Shown: positions 47,136-56,952, counted from the first letter of the stretch. The stretch is 64,000 nucleotides of DNA from Roseivivax sediminis (GCF_900112685.1 NZ_FOMS01000010.1:62001-126000); one strand, 5' to 3'. Made by a program: numbers and translations. The notes: generated by a model not told the origin, from the letters alone.

Positions 47136-48260
47136 ATGATCGACGCCCCTCCGCCACCGCCCGCCGACGCCCCGACCCCCGTTGCCGAGCATCGCTTCCC
47201 CTGCCCCGCCTGCGGCGCGGACATGCGCTTCGACCCCGTACGCTCGGAACTCCACTGCGACCATTGCGGAGAGACCGAGGCGATGGCCGGCGCCGGCCCC
47301 TGGGACGGCGGCCTCAAGGAGCTCGACTTCGAGGCGGCGGTCCGCAACCTTCTGCCCTTGCAGGAGATGGAGACAACCCGCGTCTCCTCCTGCCCGAGCT
47401 GCGGCGCGCAGGTGGAACTCGACGGCGACAGCCACGCCGGCGAATGCCCCTTCTGCGCCACGCCCGTCGTCACCGATACCGGCGAGCACCGCCACATCAA
47501 GCCGCGCGGCGTCCTGCCCTTCGCGCTGACCGAACGGCAGGCACACGACGCGATGACCGAATGGCTCGGCAGCCTTTGGTTCGCGCCCAACGGTCTCAGG
47601 CAATACGCGCGCAGCGGCCGGAAACTGCAAGGCATCTACGTGCCCTACTGGACCTTCGATGCCGACACGACCTCGGACTATACCGGCCAGCGCGGCACGA
47701 TCTACTACGAGACCCGCACGGTGATGCGCGACGGCAAGATGCAGACCCGGCGCGTCCAGAAGATCCGCTGGACGCCGGTGCGGGGGCGGGTCCGCCGCTG
47801 GTTCGACGACGTCCTCGTGCTCGCCTCCACCTCTCTGCCCAAGACATACACCGATGCGCTACCGCCCTGGGACCTGTCGCAGCTCGAACCCTACAAGCCC
47901 GAATTCCTCGCCGGCTTCCGAGCGGAGGGGTACTCCGTCGACCTCCAGCCCGGCTTCGAGGAAGCGCGGCAGGTGATGGACCGCCAGATCGCCCGCGACG
48001 TCCGCTTCGATATCGGCGGCGATCGCCAGCGCATCGGCCATATCGACACCGACGTGAAGGACGTGACATTCAAGCACGTCCTGCTGCCGATCTGGCTGGC
48101 CGCCTACAAGTACCGCGGCACCAGCTACCGCTTCGTCGTCAACGGTCAGACGGGGCGCGTGCAGGGCGAGCGCCCCTGGTCGGCCTGGAAGATCGCGCTG
48201 GCCGTGATCGCCGGGTTGATCGTCGCGGCGGCGGTCGGCTTCATCGCCGCGCAGGGCTGA
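47136..48260 (+). CDS. Zinc-ribbon membrane protein (TFIIB-type ribbon, YdjG-like)
   Basis: A 374-aa protein with two N-terminal zinc ribbons: CPAC/CDHC near residue 25 and CPSC/CPFC near residue 90. A middle beta-rich domain (GIYVPYWTFDADTTSDYTGQ, KTYTDALPPWDLSQLEPYKP) follows, and the last 25 residues form a transmembrane helix (WSAWKIALAVIAGLIVAAAVGF). The ribbons would lie in the cytosol. ATG 47136 is preferred to a GTG at 47070. Zinc-ribbon and SPFH proteins pair in B. subtilis as YdjG/YdjI; the similarity to YdjG is by architecture. Confidence 0.75.
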   Translation: MIDAPPPPPADAPTPVAEHRFPCPACGADMRFDPVRSELHCDHCGETEAMAGAGPWDGGLKELDFEAAVRNLLPLQEMETTRVSSCPSCGAQVELDGDSHAGECPFCATPVVTDTGEHRHIKPRGVLPFALTERQAHDAMTEWLGSLWFAPNGLRQYARSGRKLQGIYVPYWTFDADTTSDYTGQRGTIYYETRTVMRDGKMQTRRVQKIRWTPVRGRVRRWFDDVLVLASTSLPKTYTDALPPWDLSQLEPYKPEFLAGFRAEGYSVDLQPGFEEARQVMDRQIARDVRFDIGGDRQRIGHIDTDVKDVTFKHVLLPIWLAAYKYRGTSYRFVVNGQTGRVQGERPWSAWKIALAVIAGLIVAAAVGFIAAQG

Positions 48261-48321
48261 GCGGCTTGCGCGCGGGCGGCGCCGCGGCCATGGTGGCGCT
48301 AACGGAACTGGGAGGGCCGGG

Positions 48322-49224
48322 ATGATCCTGTGCTGCGGCGAAAGCCTGATCGACATGCTGCCACGCGAAAGCGCGGCCGGCGAACCTGCCTTCGCCCCGT
48401 ATGCCGGCGGGGCGGTGTTCAACACCGCCATCGCACTCGGCCGGCTCGGCGCGCCGGCCGGCTATTTCGGCGGGCTGTCGCAGGACCTCTTCGGACAGAT
48501 ACTCGACCGCGAACTGGGCAAGTCCCGGGTCGGGTCCCGCTATGCGGTGCGCAGCGACCGGCCGACGACGCTCGCCTTCGTCACCCTGACCGACGGGCAG
48601 GCACAATACGCCTTCTATGACGAGGCCACCGCCGGCCGGATGCTGACCGAGGCGGACCTGCCCGAGCTTGGCGACGAGGTCGCGGCGCTGTTCTTCGGGG
48701 GCATCTCGCTGGTCTCCGAACCCGCGGCGGACAGCTACGCCGCGCTCGCCGCGCGCGAAGCCGGGCGGCGGCTGGTGATGATCGACCCGAACGTGCGCGC
48801 GGGCTTCATCCGCGACGAGGCGCGCTACCGCGCGCGGCTGGGCGCGATCCTGGCGCATGCCGACATCGTCAAGGTGTCGGACGAGGACATGGCCTGGCTC
48901 GGTGTCACCCCCGAGAGCCTGATCGCCGACGGTGCGGCGCTGGTCCTCGTGACCCGCGGGGCGGAGGGCGTGGACGCCCTCGCCCCGGCCGGATCGCTGC
49001 GCGTGCCGGCGGAACCGGCGCAGGTCGTCGACACGGTCGGCGCGGGCGACACGTTCAACGCGGGGCTGCTGGCCGGGCTCTGGCGCGCGGGGCTGCTCGA
49101 CCGCGCCGCGATGCGCGCCGCACCCCTCGAGGAGCTACGGCCAGCCGTGGCCCTCGGCGCCCGCGCAGCGGCGGTCACCGTCTCGCGCGCCGGTGCCAAT
49201 CCGCCGTGGGAGAACGAGCTGTGA
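48322..49224 (+). CDS. PfkB-family carbohydrate kinase (fructokinase-like)
   Basis: A 300-aa ribokinase-fold sugar kinase. [14 protein letters not shown], the N-terminal [15 protein letters not shown] signature and the C-terminal [12 protein letters not shown] signature (catalytic Asp in the GAGD motif) are all present. Fructose is the likeliest substrate by resemblance, but 2-keto-3-deoxygluconate cannot be excluded. Its stop overlaps the dtd GTG start (GTGA). Confidence 0.85.
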   Translation: MILCCGESLIDMLPRESAAGEPAFAPYAGGAVFNTAIALGRLGAPAGYFGGLSQDLFGQILDRELGKSRVGSRYAVRSDRPTTLAFVTLTDGQAQYAFYDEATAGRMLTEADLPELGDEVAALFFGGISLVSEPAADSYAALAAREAGRRLVMIDPNVRAGFIRDEARYRARLGAILAHADIVKVSDEDMAWLGVTPESLIADGAALVLVTRGAEGVDALAPAGSLRVPAEPAQVVDTVGAGDTFNAGLLAGLWRAGLLDRAAMRAAPLEELRPAVALGARAAAVTVSRAGANPPWENEL

Positions 49225-49664
49225 GGGCCCTGCTGCAACGCGTGAGCGAAGCCTCCGTCACCGTCGACGGCGCCGTCCTCGGCGAGATCGGGCCAGGTCT
49301 TCTGGTGCTCGTCTGCGCGATGCAGGGCGACACCGAGGCCGAGGCGGATCGCCTCGCCGCCCGGATCGCCAAGCTGCGGATCTTTCCCGACGAGGCCGGC
49401 AAGATGAACCTCTCGGTCCGCGATGCGGGCGGCGCGGCACTGGTGGTCAGCCAGTTCACGCTCGCCGCCGACACCGCGCGCGGCAACCGCCCCGGCTTCT
49501 CCCGCGCAGCGCCGCCGGCCGAAGGCGAACGGCTCTACGAGTACGTCGCCGGCCGCCTTCAAGAGGCGGGCCTGCCCGTCGCCATGGGCCGCTTCGGCGC
49601 CGACATGAAGGTGCGGCTCTTGAACGACGGGCCGGTGACGATCTGGATGGATACCGCGGAGTAG
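49221..49664 (+). CDS. dtd: D-aminoacyl-tRNA deacylase
   Basis: Removes D-amino acids mischarged on tRNA. The 147-aa protein starts [16 protein letters not shown] and has the active-site motif SQFTLAADT and the second motif [10 protein letters not shown], which carries the Gly-Pro selectivity pair. The GTG start at 49221 overlaps the upstream kinase stop. The 166 bases after it hold no gene I can support. Confidence 0.93.
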   Translation: MRALLQRVSEASVTVDGAVLGEIGPGLLVLVCAMQGDTEAEADRLAARIAKLRIFPDEAGKMNLSVRDAGGAALVVSQFTLAADTARGNRPGFSRAAPPAEGERLYEYVAGRLQEAGLPVAMGRFGADMKVRLLNDGPVTIWMDTAE

Positions 49665-49830
49665 ACCACGGTAGCGCGCGCTGGCAGCGGTGTCGGAGCA
49701 CGCCCCCCGACTGAACCGCCACCAGTTCAGCGTTGACCACGTGGCCGGTGCTCAGCGTGCCGCCGGTAACGGCCAGCCACACGCGGTGTGACGTTTCGCC
49801 AACGCAACAGGCCTTCGCCGGTGGCGTAGG

Positions 49831-50535
49831 TCAGCCGTGGCGGGACACGTAGGCCGCGACTCGGGTGTCGATCCAGTTGCGGGATATCTCGGCCAGCGCC
49901 CCGCTCTTCGCCCAGCCGCGACGAGTCGCAAGCAGCGTGGCAGCGCCCGCCGCGCAGCCGAATGTCGGCGGCGCCCATTCGGGGACGGCGCCCATGGTCA
50001 GCCGGTCCTCCACCCGCGAGATCCACAGCCCGAGCCGTTCGCGGTAGAACAGGTAGAGCGACTCCGACAGCTCGGTGGCACCGATATCGGCCGCGTGCGC
50101 ACCGTCGAGCCAGATCTCCTCCAACACCGCCGGCACACGGTTGAGCGAGCGCAGGCGCCGGATCCGGAAGACATGGGGCGCGGGGCCGAAAGCGGTGGGC
50201 GCCTCTGCAGCCGGGCACCGGTCGAGCGCCAGGAGATCCGCCCGCGGCAGGCCCGCGCCGCCCTCGAGCAGTTCCACCCGGAAGAAGGCGTAGACCGACG
50301 GCGTCTCGGCCCCGCGGCGCACGTAGTTGCCCGAACCGTGCCGCCGCTCGAGCAGGCCCTTGTCGGTCAAATCGGCGAGTGCCTTGCGCAGCGTGCCGAC
50401 CGAAGTGCCGAGCGCGGCCGCCATCTCGCGTTCCGGGGGCAGGCGCTCGCCTTCGGCGTAGCGTCCGGCACGGATTTCCCGGATCAGCAATTCACTCAGT
50501 TGGACGTAGAGCGGCAGCGCATGACGGTCGGCCAT
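49831..50535 (-). CDS. GntR-family regulator (HutC/UTRA type)
   Basis: A 234-aa regulator. The N-terminal winged helix contains LYVQLSELLIREIRAGRYAEGERLPPEREMAAALGTSVGTLRKAL, split by the usual GERLPPER motif, and the C-terminal UTRA effector domain starts near residue 85 (YAFFRVELLEG). ATG 50535 is chosen at the conserved start; the ribosome binding site is weak. The effector is unknown. The adjacent Crp-type gene on the same strand begins upstream. Confidence 0.85.
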   Translation of the reverse strand: MADRHALPLYVQLSELLIREIRAGRYAEGERLPPEREMAAALGTSVGTLRKALADLTDKGLLERRHGSGNYVRRGAETPSVYAFFRVELLEGGAGLPRADLLALDRCPAAEAPTAFGPAPHVFRIRRLRSLNRVPAVLEEIWLDGAHAADIGATELSESLYLFYRERLGLWISRVEDRLTMGAVPEWAPPTFGCAAGAATLLATRRGWAKSGALAEISRNWIDTRVAAYVSRHG

Positions 50536-50607
50536 CGGGGCCCCAGGCGGTTGGCGGATGGCCGAAGCATCGCGGCTGCGCCCGCCGGGTTCAACCACAC
50601 GCAGGCC

Positions 50608-51336
50608 TCACATGAGCGGCCGGTTGTGCGGCTCGATGGCATCGACCAGGCCCATCTCTTCGAGCGCCTGGATATCGTTGACCTGCAGCCGCCCGTCCGA
50701 CCAGCTTGCGATCTGCCGACTGCGCAGCTTCGCCAACGTCTTGTTGGTATGCACCAGGGACAGCCCGAGCGAATCCGCGAGGTCCTGCTGGCGGTAGGGC
50801 AGCGGTACGGACTTGCGCTCGTCCATGTGCAGTGCCTCCAGCCGCCGGTAGATGCGTGCGAGCGCCCAGCACACGCTCTCCAGCGCCGATTTCTGGCCGA
50901 TCGCGGTCAGCGCCTCGCCCAGGAACCGTTCTTCGGAGGCCGCGATCCAGGTCAGATCGTAGGCACGCTGCGGCTGGTTGCGAAACAGCGTCCACAACTC
51001 GTTGCGATTGAAGACGCAGAGCGTCATCGCCGTCGTGCTCTCCACATTGTGCGTCATCTGGTTCATCACGCCGGCCTGCAGGCCGATCAGGTCGCCTGGA
51101 AACACGAAGCTCAACACCTGCCGGCGCCCGTCGCTCAGCAGGCGGTAGCGCAAACCGAATCCCTTCAGCGCCGTGAAGAGCTGCGGCGATGCCGCGCCAC
51201 TCGACAGAATCGGCGTGTCCGGCTGCACCGTCATCTCGCCGACCTTGAAGTCTTCCATGAAGCCCAGTTCGGCGTCCGTGAGCGGCTGGAACAGTGGCAG
51301 GTTCCGGATCGGACAGAATCGGCACTTGATGGACAT
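50608..51336 (-). CDS. Crp/Fnr-family transcriptional regulator
   Basis: A 242-aa regulator with an N-terminal cyclic-nucleotide-binding fold (about 20-135: LSFVFPGDLIGLQAG) and a C-terminal Crp-type helix-turn-helix (YRQQDLADSLGLSLVHTNKTL). It begins MSIKCRFCPIRNLPLF; the Cys5/Cys8 pair could bind metal or sense redox but the full Fnr cluster set is not evident. ATG 51336. It is divergent from the receiver-like gene across 49 bases that contain a CGTTC-CC-GAACG palindrome at 51341-51352. Confidence 0.85.
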   Translation of the reverse strand: MSIKCRFCPIRNLPLFQPLTDAELGFMEDFKVGEMTVQPDTPILSSGAASPQLFTALKGFGLRYRLLSDGRRQVLSFVFPGDLIGLQAGVMNQMTHNVESTTAMTLCVFNRNELWTLFRNQPQRAYDLTWIAASEERFLGEALTAIGQKSALESVCWALARIYRRLEALHMDERKSVPLPYRQQDLADSLGLSLVHTNKTLAKLRSRQIASWSDGRLQVNDIQALEEMGLVDAIEPHNRPLM

Positions 51337-51340
51337 GTTT

Positions 51341-51352
51341 CGTTCCCGAACG
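51341..51352. promoter_or_regulatory. Palindrome in the Crp/receiver divergent gap
   Basis: CGTTCCCGAACG: 5-base arms around CC, 4 bases before the Crp start codon within a 49-base divergent gap. Candidate regulator site; short enough to be chance. Confidence 0.3.
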
Positions 51353-51385
51353 TCTAAAATTCGCATTATCGTATGTCACAGTTTA

Positions 51386-51832
51386 ATGCGCCTCCGATAC
51401 ACCTTCCTTAGACGGCCTCATACGCGGCGCGCATTAGGGGGCTTCGTCATCACACCGGATCGCACGATACCGCGGCTCATTGTCCTGAGCGAGGACCGCG
51501 TCGTTGCTGAGGACGTCGCGTTCATCGTGCGCGACCACGCGCCGGGCGCGGAGGTCGTGCTGGTGACGTCGCTGCCCGATGCGACAGCCCGCATGGCTAC
51601 GCCCGCGCCGCCGACCGCGATCCTGATGATCGAGCCGCGGCTGGGGCTCGACGATCACCCGCTGACGATCGCCGCCGCGCAACTTGGCGCCTGGCTGGTC
51701 GTTATCGCCGAAGACGCGCCGACCCTGCCGATCGGCGCCGCAACACATGTCCTTGGCGTTCAGGTGCCGTTCACCTCACAAAGCCTCGGACCCGTCATTT
51801 CGAGGGTCGTTCGCGACCGGCCGCAAGGCTGA
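51386..51832 (+). CDS. Receiver-like protein with Glu at the phosphoacceptor position
   Basis: A 148-aa protein resembling a stand-alone response-regulator receiver: LIVLSEDRVVAEDVAFIV (acid pair Glu36-Asp37) and AILMIEPRLGLDDHPL, where the normal phosphoacceptor Asp is Glu83. No output domain. The start is uncertain: ATG 51386 puts about 30 residues before the fold. It may be a constitutively 'on' or non-phosphorylated receiver. Divergent from the Crp regulator and followed by a hairpin. Confidence 0.55.
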   Translation: MRLRYTFLRRPHTRRALGGFVITPDRTIPRLIVLSEDRVVAEDVAFIVRDHAPGAEVVLVTSLPDATARMATPAPPTAILMIEPRLGLDDHPLTIAAAQLGAWLVVIAEDAPTLPIGAATHVLGVQVPFTSQSLGPVISRVVRDRPQG

Positions 51833-51873
51833 GGGGCCACTGGCGGTCGGAAGCGGACACATCTCGGAAGCGC

Positions 51874-51902
51874 AAGGGCCGCATCCCGCCGGTGCGGCCC
51901 TT
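51874..51902 (+). terminator. Hairpin after the receiver-like gene
   Basis: AAGGGCCGCA and TGCGGCCCTT arms with a 9-base loop, 41 bases after the stop, followed by GTCGT rather than T residues. The rest of the 194-base gap before yqjG shows nothing else. Confidence 0.55.
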
Positions 51903-52026
51903 GTCGTGTCTGCCCCCTAGTCCCCGCCCCTGTGCGACGCCGCACGCCACCCCTGCGGCGATCCCGATTGAGCGGCGGCGCCGCGCGGCTACCTTTGATC
52001 CAACGTAATGCGAAAAGGAGGCGCGG

Positions 52027-53016
52027 ATGGGACTTCTCATCGACGGCGAATGGCACGATCAGGGCTACGACACCGAATCTCATGGCGGGAAATTCGTCCG
52101 GTCCGAGACCAAGTTCCGCAACTGGATCACCCCCGACGGCAGCGCGGGCCCCGGCGGCGAGGGGGGCTTTCCGGCCGAAAGCGGCCGCTATCACCTCTAT
52201 GTCAGCTATGCCTGCCCCTGGGCGCACCGCGCGCTGATCTTCCGGGCGCTCAAGGGTCTCGAGGATCACATCGACGTGTCGGTCGTGCATCCTGACATGC
52301 TGTCCGAAGGCTGGGAGCTGCGCGACGATTTCCCCGGCGCCACGGGCGACCGGATCTACGGCTTCGACTACCTGCGCGAGGTCTACCTCAAGGCCGATCC
52401 GAAGATCTCGGGCCGCGTGACGGTGCCTGTGCTCTGGGACAAGAAGCGCGAGACCATCGTGTCGAACGAATCGGCCGAGATCATCCGCATGTTCAACTCC
52501 GCCTTCGACGGGCTGACCGGCAACACCGACGATTACTGGCCCAAGGAGTTGCACGAGACGATCGAGCCGATCAACGCGCGCATCTACGACACCGTGAACA
52601 ACGGCGTCTACAAGTCCGGCTTCGCGACCTCGCAGGACGCCTACGAAGAGGCGGTGCATCCGCTGTTCGACAGCCTCGACTGGATCGAGGGCATCCTGTC
52701 GGAGAACCGCTATCTTGCCGGCGACCGCATCACCGAAGCCGACTGGCGGCTTTTCACCACGCTGATCCGGTTCGACAAGGTCTATCACGGCCACTTCAAG
52801 TGCAACCGTAACCGGATCGTCGATTTCCCGAACCTGTGGGCCTACACGCGCGAGCTTTACCAGTGGCCCGGCGTCGCGGGCACGGTGAACTTCGACCACA
52901 TCGTGCGCCATTACCATTACAGCCACGAGAGCGTGAACCCCTACCGCATCATCCCGATCGGACCCGATCTCGACCTCATGGCGCCGCACGGACGCGAGAC
53001 GCTCAGGGCCGCTTGA
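52027..53016 (+). CDS. yqjG: Glutathionyl-hydroquinone reductase (Xi-class GST)
   Basis: Reduces glutathionyl-hydroquinones, using glutathione, in the cytosol. The 329-aa protein has the Xi-class active site YACPWAHR with catalytic Cys63, the SNESAEIIRMFN glutathione-binding helix and the C-terminal FDKVYHGHFKCNRNRI signature. Length is typical. Its last 14 bases overlap the convergent receiver gene. Confidence 0.94.
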   Translation: MGLLIDGEWHDQGYDTESHGGKFVRSETKFRNWITPDGSAGPGGEGGFPAESGRYHLYVSYACPWAHRALIFRALKGLEDHIDVSVVHPDMLSEGWELRDDFPGATGDRIYGFDYLREVYLKADPKISGRVTVPVLWDKKRETIVSNESAEIIRMFNSAFDGLTGNTDDYWPKELHETIEPINARIYDTVNNGVYKSGFATSQDAYEEAVHPLFDSLDWIEGILSENRYLAGDRITEADWRLFTTLIRFDKVYHGHFKCNRNRIVDFPNLWAYTRELYQWPGVAGTVNFDHIVRHYHYSHESVNPYRIIPIGPDLDLMAPHGRETLRAA

Positions 53017-53371
53017 CGGTGGCGTGATGCTCCACCAGCGCGGCCAGGTCGTCGGGGGCCGTGCTGGCGGGCACATAAGCGGCAGCGTTGGCGCAGTAGT
53101 TGAAGATGGTGCCGTCGGAAAAGAAGGTCGTGTCGGTCACGAAAACGACACGGCAAATGGGCTGGCGATAGCTCGCAAGGTCCGCGACCGCCAGCGCGCT
53201 GCCCTCGTCCAGCACGACATCGAGCACGATCACGTCGAACTCGGTCCTGTGGATCAGCCCGGCGGCATCGTTCTGCCCATGGGCGAGCCACACCTCGGCA
53301 CCGCCCCGGGCGAGCGCATTTCGCCAGAGCGTGCCAAGCTCCTTGCGACTCTCGACGATCAACACGCGCAT
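53003..53371 (-). CDS. Degenerate stand-alone receiver-domain protein
   Basis: A 122-aa single receiver domain: MRVLIVESRKELGTLW (acid pair reduced to Glu7-Ser8), phosphoacceptor Asp51 in IVLDVVLDEG, and no conserved C-terminal Lys. The acceptor remains but the Mg-binding and Lys positions do not, so phosphorylation may be slow or lost. ATG 53371. Convergent, overlapping yqjG by 14 bases. With the gene at 51386 it makes two atypical receivers within 2 kb. Confidence 0.65.
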   Translation of the reverse strand: MRVLIVESRKELGTLWRNALARGGAEVWLAHGQNDAAGLIHRTEFDVIVLDVVLDEGSALAVADLASYRQPICRVVFVTDTTFFSDGTIFNYCANAAAYVPASTAPDDLAALVEHHATVKRP

Positions 53372-53582
53372 GCACGGACCTTCTCGGGAGCAATCGGCCG
53401 CGGGCCGCCGCCCGGACACCGCCACAGGTTCCGCGCCAGGCGCGGCCGCATTGCGCGCGTTTTATACCATGACCCACCGGAAAAAGCGACAGGGCGATGA
53501 CCCCAGCGACGATCGCGCCCGCCGCTTGCGGCCCGCTCCCCCGCTGCTAGGGTGCCGCGACACCCCGAAGAGACGAGGCCCC

Positions 53583-54779
53583 ATGTCCCGAACCCCGATC
53601 TTCGCCGCCGCGCTCGCCGCGGCGCTCCTGCCCCGCGCGGCCGCTGCGCAGGAGCAAGCCGCCCCGGTTGCCTGTGGCGGCGACTTCGCCACCTTCCTGT
53701 CCGAGATGCGCGCGGAGGCGGAGCGCGCCGGCGTCGCGCCGGACGCCGCGGCCCGGTTCTTCGGGGCGCTTTCGCGCGACGCCTCGGTGATCCGCGCCGA
53801 CCAGCGGCAGGGCGTCTTCCAGATGCCGTTCACGGAATTCGCGCGCCGCCTGATCAGCGCGAGCCGCCTCGACCGCGGCCGCCAGATGGAAGAGCGCCAC
53901 GCGGAGATCTTCGATCGCGTGGAGGCCGAATACGGCGTCTCGCGTGGCATCCTCCTCGCCTTCTGGGCGTTCGAGACCGATTACGGCGCGATCCAGGGCG
54001 ACTACAACACCGCCGACGCGCTGGCGACGCTCAGCCACGATTGCCGCCGCCCGGAACTGTTCCAGCCCCAGCTCATCGCGGCCGCGCGCCTGCACGAACG
54101 GGGTGAATTCCCGCTCGACACCACCGGCGCCTGGGCCGGAGAGATCGGCATGGTGCAGATGCTGCCCGAAGATATCATCGAGAACGGCGTCGACGGCGAC
54201 GGCGACGGGCATGTCTCGCTCAAGACGTCCGTCCCCGACGCGCTGATGTCGGGCGGCAAGATGCTCTCTGCACTCGGCTGGCGCGCGGGCGAGCCGTGGC
54301 TGCAGGAGATCGACATGCCGTCGGAGTTCGACTGGTACGCCACCGGGCTGGAGACCACGCGCCCCGCCGCCGAGTGGGCCGAGGCCGGCGTCACCGCACG
54401 CAGCGGCCGCCTCGACGCCCCGGATCTGCCCGCCTCGATCCTGCTGCCGCAGGGCCGCGGCGGGCCGGCCTTCCTCGCTTATCCGAATTTCCGCGTTCTC
54501 TTCGAGTGGAACCAGAGCTTCACCTACGTGCTGACGGCGGCGTATTTCGCCACTCGGCTCGAAGGCGCGCCGATCTTCAATGCCGGAGATCCAGCCCCCG
54601 GCCTCGACGCCGATGGCATGGTCGCCCTCCAGGAAAAGCTGCAAGCGCGCGGCTACGACGTGGGCGAGACGGACGGCATCCTCGGGGCCGGCACCCGCGC
54701 CGCCGTGCGCGACGTCCAGCAGGAGCTTGGCCTGCCAGCCGACGCCTGGCCTACACGGGACCTGCTGAACCGTCTCTGA
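53583..54779 (+). CDS. Lytic murein transglycosylase (MltB-type) with peptidoglycan-binding domain
   Basis: A 398-aa periplasmic enzyme cleaving glycan strands. A signal peptide (1 to about 22, ending AAAAQ) is followed by the SLT_2 domain: LLAFWAFETDYG carries the catalytic Glu, then GAWAGEIGMVQMLP. A C-terminal PG_binding_1 domain (LQEKLQARGYDVGETDGILGAGTR) follows from about 345. ATG 53583 is chosen as the signal start; the longer frame lacks a signal. The gap of 189 bases after it holds a remnant similar to the palindromic repeats (near 54818-54850). Confidence 0.92.
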   Translation: MSRTPIFAAALAAALLPRAAAAQEQAAPVACGGDFATFLSEMRAEAERAGVAPDAAARFFGALSRDASVIRADQRQGVFQMPFTEFARRLISASRLDRGRQMEERHAEIFDRVEAEYGVSRGILLAFWAFETDYGAIQGDYNTADALATLSHDCRRPELFQPQLIAAARLHERGEFPLDTTGAWAGEIGMVQMLPEDIIENGVDGDGDGHVSLKTSVPDALMSGGKMLSALGWRAGEPWLQEIDMPSEFDWYATGLETTRPAAEWAEAGVTARSGRLDAPDLPASILLPQGRGGPAFLAYPNFRVLFEWNQSFTYVLTAAYFATRLEGAPIFNAGDPAPGLDADGMVALQEKLQARGYDVGETDGILGAGTRAAVRDVQQELGLPADAWPTRDLLNRL

Positions 54780-54968
54780 TAGCACCGCGGCCAACGCCCG
54801 AACGGCGCGAGCCCATTCATCTGACCGGATAAAGCCCGGGGAGCGCGAGGGCGTTGCCGTTGTCGCTTGGCCCGATGGCACGGACAATGGCGGCCCTCGC
54901 TCCCGCCGGTGGCCGGACGCGCCCCGGCCCGGGGATCGCGCTAGTGCAAACCGGCGCGGGCAACCCGG

Positions 54969-55871
54969 CTACGCCCCGAGCACCTCCGGCAGCCGCATCC
55001 CCAGCAGGAACGTCCCCGCATCCTGCGCGCCCTTACCGGCACGCTGCGCGCGGGTGATCTCCACCGCGCCGCTCCCGCAGGCCACGGTAAAGCCCTCCAG
55101 AACCGTTCCGGGCACGCCCGAGCGATCAACCGCCCGCGCACCCAGAAGCTTGATGCGCTGTCCGCCCGCCTCCGTCCATGCGCCGGGAAAGGGGCTGAGG
55201 CCGCGAATCTGCCGGGCGACATCCTCGGCCGGACGCGCCCAGTCGATGCGCGCCTCGGCCTTGTCGATCTTCCCAGCATAGGTGATGCCGGCCTCCGGCT
55301 GCGGCTCGGGCACCAGCATGTCCAACCGCGACAGCGCGTCGACCACCGCCTCGGCGCCGAGCGCGCTCAGCCGGTCGTGCAACTCACCGGCCGTCTCCTC
55401 CGCGCCGATCGGGGTCTCACGACGCAAGAGCACCGGCCCGGTGTCGAGCCCGGCCTCCATCTGCATGATGCACACGCCGGTGCGGTCGTCGCCTTCCATC
55501 ACCGCCCGCTGAATCGGCGCCGCGCCCCGCCAGCGCGGCAGAAGGGAGGCGTGAATGTTCAGGCACCCGCGCGCGGGCGCGTCCAGCACCGGTTGCGGCA
55601 GAATCAGCCCATAGGCCACGACCACCGCAGCCTCGGCCCCCAGCGCGGCAAACGCCTCCTGCTCTTCCGCGCATTTCAGCCGCTCGGGGTGGCGCACCTT
55701 CAGGCCCAGCGACTCCGCCCGCGCCTGTACCGGCGAAGGGCGGTCCTTCTTGCCCCGGCCCGCCGGGCGCGGCGGCTGGCAGTAGACGCAGGCGATCTCG
55801 TGCCCGGCCTCGACCAAGGCATCGAGCACCGGCACGGAAAAATCCGGCGTTCCCATGAAGACGAGGCGCAT
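54969..55871 (-). CDS. fmt: Methionyl-tRNA formyltransferase
   Basis: Formylates initiator Met-tRNA. The 300-aa protein has [29 protein letters not shown] (the tRNA-contacting loop region), the catalytic [15 protein letters not shown] (Asn, His) and LDTGPVLL (Asp) motifs, then the C-terminal domain. AGGGAA lies upstream of ATG 55871. queG lies 34 bases upstream on the same strand; def is not adjacent. Confidence 0.96.
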   Translation of the reverse strand: MRLVFMGTPDFSVPVLDALVEAGHEIACVYCQPPRPAGRGKKDRPSPVQARAESLGLKVRHPERLKCAEEQEAFAALGAEAAVVVAYGLILPQPVLDAPARGCLNIHASLLPRWRGAAPIQRAVMEGDDRTGVCIMQMEAGLDTGPVLLRRETPIGAEETAGELHDRLSALGAEAVVDALSRLDMLVPEPQPEAGITYAGKIDKAEARIDWARPAEDVARQIRGLSPFPGAWTEAGGQRIKLLGARAVDRSGVPGTVLEGFTVACGSGAVEITRAQRAGKGAQDAGTFLLGMRLPEVLGA

Positions 55872-55905
55872 GACGTTCCCTTCCCTGCCTGCTCGCGGCC
55901 GAGAC

Positions 55906-56952
55906 CTAGCCCGCCGGCCCGCCGGAGGGAAGCCGCGCCGCGGCCCAGCGCGCGGCGTCGCGCACGGTCTCGTCCGCGTCCTCGGCCCGCGCCTGTGCCA
56001 CGGGGCGCAGCCGCGCCAGCCCCGAATTGCCGATCGCGTAGAGCACGTTGCGCACGAAGCGATCCCGCCCGATACGCTTGATTGGGGAGCCCGAGAACCG
56101 CGCCCGAAAGCCCGCATCGTCCAGACCGGCAAGCCCCGCAAGGTCCGGCGCCACAAGATCCTCCCGCGCGTGGTACTTCGCCTCGCGCGCCTCGGCGGCG
56201 AACTTGTTCCAGGGGCAGACAGCGAGGCAGTCGTCGCAACCGTAGATCCGGTTGCCCATCTTGCCGCGCAACTCCTCCTCCACCGGGCCGCGATGCTCGA
56301 TCGTCAGGTACGAGATGCAGCGCCGCGCATCGAGCTGGTAGGGCGCCGGGAACGCGTCGGTCGGGCAGATGTCGAGGCACGCCCGGCACGATCCGCAATG
56401 ATCGCCCTCGGCCGCGTCCGCCGGCAGATCGAGCGTGGTGAAGATCGACCCGATGAAGAACCACGATCCCATGGAGCGCGAGACCAGGTTGGTGTGCTTG
56501 CCCTGCCAGCCGATCCCCGCTGCCTCGCCCAGCGGCTTTTCCGGCACCGGCGCGGTGTCGACAAAGACCTTCACCTCGCCGCCCGCCTCGGCGATCAGCC
56601 ACCGCGCGAGCCGCTTGAGCTTCTTTTTCAGCACGTCGTGGTAGTCGCGGTTCTGCGCGTAGACCGACACCGCACCGGCCTCTCGCTCCTCCAGCACAGC
56701 CAGCGGATCGTGACCGGGGGTGTAGCTCTCCCCCAGCATGATGACCGAGCGCGCCGCGGGCCACAGGACCTGCGGCGCTTCACGCCAATGCGCGCGCTCG
56801 GCGAGCCAGCCCATCTGCCCGTGGCGCCCTTGGGCGAGGAACGCGCGCAGCCGCGCCGGTACCTGCGGCACGTCCCAGGGCCGGCAGATCCGCGCCTGGG
56901 CGAATCCGATCTCCTGCGCTTCGCGCACCAGTGCCGCCTTCACCGCGTCCAT
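55906..56952 (-). CDS. queG: Epoxyqueuosine reductase QueG
   Basis: Completes queuosine synthesis in tRNA, a cobalamin and iron-sulfur enzyme. The 348-aa protein has two 4Fe-4S motifs, [12 protein letters not shown] and [10 protein letters not shown], and the [14 protein letters not shown] segment, with the C-terminal HEAT-like repeat region ([10 protein letters not shown]). ATG 56952 starts [12 protein letters not shown]. Probably in one unit with fmt. The 220 bases before it hold no gene. Confidence 0.95.
   Translation of the reverse strand: MDAVKAALVREAQEIGFAQARICRPWDVPQVPARLRAFLAQGRHGQMGWLAERAHWREAPQVLWPAARSVIMLGESYTPGHDPLAVLEEREAGAVSVYAQNRDYHDVLKKKLKRLARWLIAEAGGEVKVFVDTAPVPEKPLGEAAGIGWQGKHTNLVSRSMGSWFFIGSIFTTLDLPADAAEGDHCGSCRACLDICPTDAFPAPYQLDARRCISYLTIEHRGPVEEELRGKMGNRIYGCDDCLAVCPWNKFAAEAREAKYHAREDLVAPDLAGLAGLDDAGFRARFSGSPIKRIGRDRFVRNVLYAIGNSGLARLRPVAQARAEDADETVRDAARWAAARLPSGGPAG

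Noticed and set aside
49456-49782. GTG-started 108-codon minus-strand frame after dtd
   Set aside because: Most of it is antisense to dtd; only a short N-terminal part falls in the gap, with no ribosome binding site or family match.
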